Assembly: GCA_964421085.1 (NCBI GenBank)
Contig: CAYQVO010000047.1
Coordinates: 1-26,632, forward strand
Direction: 5' to 3'
Source: CAYQVO01 sp964421085
GTDB lineage: Bacteria > Bdellovibrionota_C > UBA2361 > CAYQVO01
DNA: 26,632 bases
Each line of letters begins with the position of its first letter. Positions within the stretch are counted from its first letter, which is position 1. Position numbers and translations under genes: made by a program. Shown piece after piece: positions 21,062-26,632 of the stretch. The notes beneath the pieces were generated by a model. It was not told where the DNA came from and did no database searches. It saw only the letters and a list, made by a program, of their open reading frames with translations.

Positions 21062-22399
21062 TCACACTGCCGGTGTTGTGAGAAACGCCTCTGCAACCGC
21101 TTCCCGCGCCAGCCTGACTCTGTCCGCGACGCCCGGAAAACCGGCATCCGTCCCGGCAAAATGAATACCGGGAAAATTCGCCTCTACGTTTCTCATGTTC
21201 TGCACAATCCTGTAATGCCCCGTAAAGAATTCCGGTATGGCGCGCACCCATCTGGTAATCTGCAGAAATTCTTCGGGCACGATGCCAAGAGTGTCTTTCA
21301 GTTCTTCCGCGACCACATCTCTCACTTTTGCTTCGCTCAGCTCGAGCGCATCGTGCCCACCGCTTCCTCCGAGCATCACTGTGCACAGGTGTTTACCCTC
21401 AGGCGCTGTATGCGGAAAAAGCAGCGAGTTGAACATCACTCCGAGGAGCTTCCTCTCTTCCTCGCCCGGAAACAGCATCCCGAAACTTTTTCCAGGAAGC
21501 GGAGCGTCATGCGGCACGCTGATATGAACGACGACAAGGGGCACATATGCAATTCGCCGGAGCTGAGACGACAGGTCCGGGAGCATTAAATCGAGATATG
21601 CCGCCGATGACGGCCCTGAAGTGCAGATAAAAAGCTTCTTCGCCCTGAGACTCCCGCCGTCCTTCAGTTCCACTTCAAAACCTTCCCGTTCTCTCTGCGC
21701 ACGCGCGACACTCCCTTTTTTCACGGCGTTCACTTTCCTGCAGCGTTCGGACAAAGCGGCAGTGAGCACTTTCATTCCGCCTTTGATTGTAAAAATTCTG
21801 CCTCGCCCTTCTTTCATCCTCTCTCTGAGATACTGACGGAACAAAAGCCCCCGTTTTCCGGCATCCCACATGCCGGGGAAAATAGTCCGGGCGCTGAGAG
21901 TTGAAATAGACCCTCCATAGATTCCCTTCATCGCCGGGGCAATCAGTGATGACACTGCGCGGGGCCCGACAAAGGATTCGAAGAATTCGGCGATGGCGGC
22001 GTCCTCGGCAGGAAGATGAGGGACAGGCCCGAAGAGCACATTCTTCAGAATTTTCGGCTTCCACTCCCTGTCGAAGAGAGGGGATTTACAAAAAGTCACA
22101 GGATCCTTCGGCACCCGCAGGGGACTTCCCTGATACCAGACATGCTGCCTGTACAGCCTGTGAAGGGGTTTTACGACACGGTCGCCGATTCCAAGTTCGT
22201 TCAATAGAGCGACGAGATGCGGTTTGCTCAGGAAGACGTTCGGTCCGCATTCGAGAGTGAAGCCGTCCCTTTCTTCGGTTCGTATAAGGCCGCCCGGTTC
22301 CGAAGGTTCGATAAGAATGGTGGAGCGATTCCGGCTGATCAGATCATATGCGCAGGTAAGTCCTGTAACTCCGCCGCCTATTACAATTGCATCAAGCAC
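21062..22399 (-). CDS. hemY: Protoporphyrinogen oxidase, HemY type
   Basis: A 445-residue FAD enzyme that oxidises protoporphyrinogen IX (some homologues act on coproporphyrinogen III) with oxygen or another acceptor. The N-terminus has the Rossmann motif AIVIGGGVTGLTCAYDL followed by the acidic ribose-binding strand end TILIEPSEPGG. The C-terminus has the second FAD motif IHFAGTDAGFPGVADRV. In the interior, FVGPRAVSSLIAPAMKGIYG is the conserved segment of this family. It starts at GTG with AGAGG six bases upstream and lies 12 bases after hemN in the hem operon. Because a ferrochelatase is next door, the protoporphyrin route is favoured over the coproporphyrin route. Confidence 0.92.
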   Translation of the reverse strand: MLDAIVIGGGVTGLTCAYDLISRNRSTILIEPSEPGGLIRTEERDGFTLECGPNVFLSKPHLVALLNELGIGDRVVKPLHRLYRQHVWYQGSPLRVPKDPVTFCKSPLFDREWKPKILKNVLFGPVPHLPAEDAAIAEFFESFVGPRAVSSLIAPAMKGIYGGSISTLSARTIFPGMWDAGKRGLLFRQYLRERMKEGRGRIFTIKGGMKVLTAALSERCRKVNAVKKGSVARAQREREGFEVELKDGGSLRAKKLFICTSGPSSAAYLDLMLPDLSSQLRRIAYVPLVVVHISVPHDAPLPGKSFGMLFPGEEERKLLGVMFNSLLFPHTAPEGKHLCTVMLGGSGGHDALELSEAKVRDVVAEELKDTLGIVPEEFLQITRWVRAIPEFFTGHYRIVQNMRNVEANFPGIHFAGTDAGFPGVADRVRLAREAVAEAFLTTPAV

Positions 22400-22411
22400 G
22401 ATTGCCTCTTT

Positions 22412-23755
22412 TTACACCGCCTGCGAGAACACACTCGTCTGAGGCGATCTCCTCTTCAAACGCTCGTCGAACGCCATGCACACGTTCCGCAGGAACGGCC
22501 TTCCCGCTCCAGTAATATGGATCTCCATGCCGTTTATTTCAATCAGATGGTCCTCAATGAGCGGTTTGAGGGTTTCCGACACGCTCTCCTTCTGCTCCCT
22601 GCTCTCGAACCCGGCTTCGAAACAGGTCATAAGGCTGAGAATCTGCCTCTGTCTCGCGCGATCCTCCGCGTTCAGCACGTGTCCTCTTGCCGTGGCAAGC
22701 CGCCCCGAAAGGACCCTCTCTGTATAAGGATCGAGCTCCTTTATATTCTGATGAAAACATCCTGGACTCTGGGAGATCGAGCTGACTCCAAGCGCAAGGA
22801 GGAAGTCCGTCTTCATGTCCGTATAGCCCATGAAATTCCGGTGAAGAGTCCCCTCCTCCATTGCGCGGGCGAGACTGTCGGACGGGAGCGCGAAATGATC
22901 CATCCCTGTCTCTATATAGCCTGCGGAGAGAAATGCCTCGCGGCCGACTTCATAAAGCCTTCGTTTCTCCATTCCCGTTGGAGCTGAGTCGACGAGTTTT
23001 TTGTGAGCGGGCCTTATCCACGGAACCAGCGCAAGACTGTAAAGAGCAATCCTGTCCGGCCGAAGTTCAATTGCGGCTGCCGCGGTGTCAGCCATCGTTT
23101 CCGGCGTCTGTAAAGGGAGTCCGAATATCAGATCGAAATTCACCGAATCAAAACCGAGAGAGCGCGCCTCAAAGAGCACTCTTTCGGTCGCCTCCCGGGA
23201 CTGCCCGCGTCCTATCGCCTTCTGGACTGCAGGGTTGAGATCCTGCACCCCGATACTGATCCTTCTGAAACCAAGCCCGCGCAGCATCGTAAGATGCCCG
23301 GATGTCGTAAATCCCGGATTCACTTCGATGGATGCGTCAAACCGGGATGCGTCGATTGAAAGGCCTTCGAGGAGGCCTTCGAGAATCCGCTTCAGCTTCT
23401 CAGCGCTGAAAAATGTCGGAGTGCCTCCTCCAAGATGAAGCTGCCGCACCGGCTTCTCCGCAAGTCCGGGAATTTTTTGAAGGTATATTCCCATTTCGGC
23501 GAGAAGAGCTTCGCAGTATGGTCCTTCGACATCGTGATTATTCGTCGGGATCGTATTGCAGCCGCAGAATGTACAGCGGCTTTCACAGAAAGGAAGGTGA
23601 ACATACATCGACCATGTGCTCTCACGCCTTTCCATGCACGCGGCGATGTCGGAAAACCACTCATCCTCCGAAGGCGCGTCTTCCCAGTACGGCACAGTGG
23701 GATAACTTGTGTACCTTGGCGCCGGGACGTCGTATTTTTCGAAAAGATCTTTCAT
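22412..23755 (-). CDS. hemN: Oxygen-independent coproporphyrinogen III dehydrogenase
   Basis: A 447-residue radical-SAM enzyme that decarboxylates two propionates of coproporphyrinogen III to vinyl groups without oxygen. The N-terminus has the HemN-specific APRYTSYPT motif, which separates it from the haem chaperone HemW. Cysteines 57, 61, 64 and 66 (CESRCTFCGC) form the CX3CX2CXC cluster motif, followed by the SAM motif LGGGTPTFF. The C-terminal HemN domain is complete. Its ATG overlaps the hemE stop in ATGA, so the two are co-translated. Confidence 0.95.
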   Translation of the reverse strand: MKDLFEKYDVPAPRYTSYPTVPYWEDAPSEDEWFSDIAACMERRESTWSMYVHLPFCESRCTFCGCNTIPTNNHDVEGPYCEALLAEMGIYLQKIPGLAEKPVRQLHLGGGTPTFFSAEKLKRILEGLLEGLSIDASRFDASIEVNPGFTTSGHLTMLRGLGFRRISIGVQDLNPAVQKAIGRGQSREATERVLFEARSLGFDSVNFDLIFGLPLQTPETMADTAAAAIELRPDRIALYSLALVPWIRPAHKKLVDSAPTGMEKRRLYEVGREAFLSAGYIETGMDHFALPSDSLARAMEEGTLHRNFMGYTDMKTDFLLALGVSSISQSPGCFHQNIKELDPYTERVLSGRLATARGHVLNAEDRARQRQILSLMTCFEAGFESREQKESVSETLKPLIEDHLIEINGMEIHITGAGRPFLRNVCMAFDERLKRRSPQTSVFSQAV

Positions 23756-24774
23756 GCAAACGCTTCGCGGATTCGCGCGACAAATGTCCGCACATTTTCT
23801 TCCGGCGTCTTCGGCAGCACTCCGTGTCCGAGTCCGCAGACCCAGCCGGCGCGCTCTTCGGGAGTGATATCCCGCATTCTCTCGATAAACCCGTCAAGTT
23901 CCGCATTAAAGCCCGCCGGATCGAGCAGAAGCGCCGTCTCGTCGAAATTGCCCTGGACAAATCCCGATGGCGAAATACCAAAAGCCTTATCCAGAGGAAA
24001 TCCGCTGTCAACGCCAAGTCCTGCGAAGCCGCCGTCTGCAAAGGGCGTGCAGTCCAGATATTCCGGTGTTATTCCCTTCGCATAGTATGCGGTTTTTCCC
24101 TCAAGTCCGCCCGAAATCCCGGCCATAACGGGCGCCACGACATCCCTGAACTCTGAACGCGAAAGCTCCCCGGCGGCTGTGTCGAAAATCATCACAACTT
24201 CCGCTCCGCCTTCGAGCTGAAGCTCGATATTGGAGACAAGAAGCGGAACGATTTTTCCACAAAATGGCTGGAACAGGTTCATCAGACTCTTTGTGCGGGC
24301 AAGACCACGGCGGTGAGTCCCTTCGACGCCGTAGGCAAAAAGGGTGAAAGGCCCCCCGACAAAACCGATAAGGCTCTTATGCGGGGGAAGAATCTTCCTC
24401 GTCCTGATAAGCGCCTCTTTTTGGACGTGCAGCGCCGGCAGAGACTCGTTGACCTCGAGAAGCTTCGGGATATTCTCTTCGTCGAGCATGCGATCGAACT
24501 TCGGGCCTTCATCGCCATATGAAAGGCCCATCCCCATCGCTTCCAGGGGAAATAGAATGTCGCTGAAAAGAATCGCGGTATCAAAGTCAAAGTCATCGAC
24601 AGGACCAAGCGCGGCTTCTGCGGCAAGTTCAGGCTTTTTGCACAGGTCCACAAAAGAGTGCTCACGACGCAGCGCCTGGTAATGCCTGTGGTATCTCCCC
24701 GCCTGACGCATGAACCATACAGGAGGCGTGTTCTGAGGGATACGTTTCAGCGCGTTTTGAAAAAGCGCGTTCAT
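23752..24774 (-). CDS. hemE: Uroporphyrinogen decarboxylase
   Basis: A 340-residue TIM-barrel enzyme that removes four carboxylates from uroporphyrinogen III to give coproporphyrinogen III. The substrate-binding N-terminus WFMRQAGRYHRHY is diagnostic, as is the FSDILFPLEAMGM strand with the catalytic aspartate. GFVGGPFTLFAYGVEG and the C-terminal GLGHGVLPKTPEENV are also typical. Length is normal. It begins three bases after the hemB stop and overlaps hemN by four. Confidence 0.96.
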   Translation of the reverse strand: MNALFQNALKRIPQNTPPVWFMRQAGRYHRHYQALRREHSFVDLCKKPELAAEAALGPVDDFDFDTAILFSDILFPLEAMGMGLSYGDEGPKFDRMLDEENIPKLLEVNESLPALHVQKEALIRTRKILPPHKSLIGFVGGPFTLFAYGVEGTHRRGLARTKSLMNLFQPFCGKIVPLLVSNIELQLEGGAEVVMIFDTAAGELSRSEFRDVVAPVMAGISGGLEGKTAYYAKGITPEYLDCTPFADGGFAGLGVDSGFPLDKAFGISPSGFVQGNFDETALLLDPAGFNAELDGFIERMRDITPEERAGWVCGLGHGVLPKTPEENVRTFVARIREAFA

Positions 24775-24777
24775 AGC

Positions 24778-25731
24778 CTATATACCGAGCTCCTTTGCCA
24801 TGCGGGCCGCGTATGTGATTATGTACCGGGCCCCTGCCCTTCTTATCGAATACAAAGTCTCAAGAAGCGCATTCTCGAACCGGCACATCCCGGCTTCCGC
24901 AAGATAATGAAGAGACGCGAACTCGCCGCTTACCTGATACGCGCCGACCGGGCGTCCCGCGGCCTCATGAATCGGCGCTATCAGATCGAGAGAGAGAAGC
25001 GCCGGCTTCACCATCAGAAGGTCCGCGCCTTCTTCGGCGCACCGGAGACTCGAAGCGATTGCTTCATTCCGGTTGCGGAAATCAAGCTGATACTGTTTCC
25101 TGTCGCCGAACTTTGGAGCTGAATCCGCAGCCACCCGGAACGGCCCGTAAAACGAGCTTGCAAACTTCGTGCTGTAACTCATTATCGGGGCAAGATCGCG
25201 CCCCGCCGCGTCGAGCATCGCGCGTATCGCGCCGACTCTGCCGTCCTGCATGTCGCTTGGCGCAACTCCGTCCGCGCCCGCCTCGATGTACGCCTTTGCA
25301 AGGGTCGCAAGCTCGTTTTGAGTCTCTTCCAGATCCGCTCTTCCGCCTTTATCGAAAACACAGCAATGTCCATGCGTAGTGTATGAACAGAGACATGTGT
25401 CCACCCAGAGCGCCATGCTCGATCCGAAACTCTCCCGCATGGAGCTTATCGCTTTCTGCGCGAAATCCGCGCTGAATTTTCCATCCCTCCTTTCCGAAGG
25501 CACGGTAAAAAGAATGAACTGTGTGACACCGGCCTGCAGATCCGCTTCGGTCTGCCGGAGAAGGTTTTCGATGCTGCTTCTGTTCACGCCCCTCAGTCCA
25601 GGCACAGGTTCATCCGCCGTGATCCCTTCGACGGCAAAAAGGGGCTGAATGAGCTGCGCCCGCGAAAGGTGCGTGTCTGCAGTAAGATCGCGGAGCAGTT
25701 GAGAGCTTCGAATTCGCTGTAAACGCTGCAT
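24778..25731 (-). CDS. hemB: Delta-aminolaevulinic acid dehydratase (porphobilinogen synthase)
   Basis: A 317-residue enzyme that condenses two 5-aminolaevulinate molecules to porphobilinogen. It has the zinc-binding cysteine motif DTCLCSYTTHGHCCV, so it belongs to the zinc-dependent type. The first Schiff-base lysine lies in SYSTKFASSFYGPFR and the second in LLMVKPAL. PSDMQDGRVGAIR is the conserved magnesium/arginine region. An in-frame ATG occurs directly after the hemC stop (25746), but GGAGG falls between it and a second ATG at 25731; the latter is the better start. Confidence 0.96.
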   Translation of the reverse strand: MQRLQRIRSSQLLRDLTADTHLSRAQLIQPLFAVEGITADEPVPGLRGVNRSSIENLLRQTEADLQAGVTQFILFTVPSERRDGKFSADFAQKAISSMRESFGSSMALWVDTCLCSYTTHGHCCVFDKGGRADLEETQNELATLAKAYIEAGADGVAPSDMQDGRVGAIRAMLDAAGRDLAPIMSYSTKFASSFYGPFRVAADSAPKFGDRKQYQLDFRNRNEAIASSLRCAEEGADLLMVKPALLSLDLIAPIHEAAGRPVGAYQVSGEFASLHYLAEAGMCRFENALLETLYSIRRAGARYIITYAARMAKELGI

Positions 25732-25746
25732 GTGTGTCGCCTCCAT

Positions 25747-26632
25747 TCAATACTGACCGGTAATAGCGCTACTCCACTCTTTGTAAGAGAGGAAAATCGA
25801 AAGTTTCGAGCTGCCGGGAAGCTTTTCTCGAATTCTTCTGTATGAGTTGCCCGGGCCGCAGCTGTGCCAGGCTGTGGAAATCCCCGGAAACCTCCTTATC
25901 GCTTCCTCGAACTGGGAAGAACTCCTCCAGAAAAAATGAGTCCTGGAAGAAAGGTCTTTGACGCCGTTCTGCGGAGCAAGATCGTATGTGGCGATAAGGG
26001 GAAGATCCCCGGCGGCCGGAGCTCCGGAGTGGCTGAGCTTGTACCATTTCTTTTCAGGCGTAAAATGCTCGAGCATGCGGGGCTCATCTTCGCCGAGCCC
26101 GTCCGTGCATCCGTTCACCCAGATGCCCCGGGCCGCCAGTTTCCGCCATGTCTCGACTCCCGCCGCCCACACCACCGTATCAAAGGGTATCCGCCACGAA
26201 GAAGGAAGCGCTTCTGCGCGGGACACGAAGAAAGCGCTCTCCTCGAAGGCCGGACACGCAGGAAGAGGCGAGATCTCCTGCCTTGAAAAAAGCATCACAT
26301 CGCTCCCCTCTTCCGGCCATATCTTCTCAGGAGTCGCGCGGGGCGGAGTCTCTCCTTTTCGTTCAAGAGTCCTTTCATCCAGGACTTTTCCGTCGTCAGT
26401 CAGCCCCCTGACAACGGTGATTTTTCCGTATTCTTTCTCGACTACCGAGACGCCTATCTTCTGGTGACAACCGCCCCCGAAGCCCGCAAGAATCCGGCGC
26501 TCCTCACTGACTTCCGAAAATGTCCGGGGGCAGTTTATCTTCCCGAGCATTTCCCGGATCTCAGGCCTGTTAACCGAGACCTCGACGGCAAGAGCCCCCT
26601 GAGCCGCCGCGCAGGGATTCCGACTGAGCGGC
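25747..26632 (-). CDS. hemC: Hydroxymethylbilane synthase with a HemD-like C-terminal domain (5' part outside window)
   Basis: The window end cuts the N-terminal part; 294 codons are visible. The first 90 are the end of HemC: QGALAVEV, SEERRILAGFGGGCHQKIGV with the cysteine that carries the dipyrromethane cofactor, then the third domain (KITVVRGLTDDGKVLDERTL). After a proline-rich joint, about 190 more residues follow that HemC does not normally have. FDTVVWAAGVETWRKLAARG, ending in LIATYDLAP and RTHFFWRSSSQFEEAI, with STAWHSCGPGNSYRRIRE, resemble the two half-domains of uroporphyrinogen III synthase (HemD). A HemC-HemD fusion would make uroporphyrinogen III directly. HemC identity is firm, the HemD assignment is inference; no separate hemD is visible. 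hemB follows immediately. Confidence 0.88.
   Translation of the reverse strand, partial: PLSRNPCAAAQGALAVEVSVNRPEIREMLGKINCPRTFSEVSEERRILAGFGGGCHQKIGVSVVEKEYGKITVVRGLTDDGKVLDERTLERKGETPPRATPEKIWPEEGSDVMLFSRQEISPLPACPAFEESAFFVSRAEALPSSWRIPFDTVVWAAGVETWRKLAARGIWVNGCTDGLGEDEPRMLEHFTPEKKWYKLSHSGAPAAGDLPLIATYDLAPQNGVKDLSSRTHFFWRSSSQFEEAIRRFPGISTAWHSCGPGNSYRRIREKLPGSSKLSIFLSYKEWSSAITGQY

Noticed and set aside
22217..22987. 256-codon open frame on the plus strand
   Set aside because: Lies antisense to hemY and hemN, both with complete motifs; composition is arginine/serine-rich as expected for a shadow frame.
23413..24156. 247-codon open frame on the plus strand
   Set aside because: Antisense to hemN and hemE; no recognisable protein features.
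1..26632. CRISPR array, tRNA or rRNA genes
   Set aside because: No regularly spaced repeats and no cloverleaf or T-arm patterns were seen in the intergenic regions read by eye.

Overview
The window is a two-gap scaffold piece (N-runs at 4030-4135 and 19084-19093) from a motile, Gram-negative-like bacterium that makes its own haem. Flagellar hook-junction genes, CsrA/FliW, an anti-sigma/anti-anti-sigma pair, an HDOD protein and a nearly complete protoporphyrin branch indicate a free-living, regulation-rich organism. The mix of features, mostly low-identity-looking family members and several orphan genes, suggests an uncultured lineage, but I cannot place it in a phylum from the sequence alone.

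Left part (1-6050): decayed DNA lies at the edge (a possible phosphodiesterase fragment and an IS91-type transposase remnant). Next comes a compact plus-strand unit: a cysteine-free Rrf2 regulator, a soluble ABC ATPase, a HypB/CooC-like P-loop GTPase with three cysteine pairs, and a 4Fe-4S protein. It ends at a good intrinsic terminator. I do not recognise this as a named pathway; it looks like a metal-cofactor assembly or delivery device and is my main candidate for an undescribed system. A scaffold gap surrounded by pieces of DDE transposases follows, then a GH57 glycosidase gene on the minus strand.

Middle part (6400-13850): a minus-strand unit holds an HPt phosphotransfer protein, a family 39/83-type membrane glycosyltransferase and UppP. 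Two response-regulator-like genes follow, one decayed and one with a dead receiver. A 500-base gene-free stretch full of inverted repeats leads into a polyamine operon: SpeD, a second SpeD-like protein that keeps the exact Ser-His-Cys spacing of the pyruvoyl enzyme, and SpeE. The second SpeD-like protein may supply putrescine. A small secreted protein follows.

Regulatory and flagellar part (13490-19990): a minus-strand STAS / receiver-HATPase / zinc-ribbon unit (partner switching) is preceded by a possible 17-codon leader ORF; an HDOD gene lies on the plus strand. The flgK-flgL-csrA-fliW block is on the minus strand, headed by a sigma-28-like promoter. CsrA carries an unusual tail of about 65 residues.

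Right part (20120-26632): hemH (plus) meets tail-to-tail with a tightly packed minus-strand operon hemC(D)-hemB-hemE-hemN-hemY. HemC, cut by the window end, carries a HemD-like C-terminal domain, so the visible genes would cover porphobilinogen to haem.
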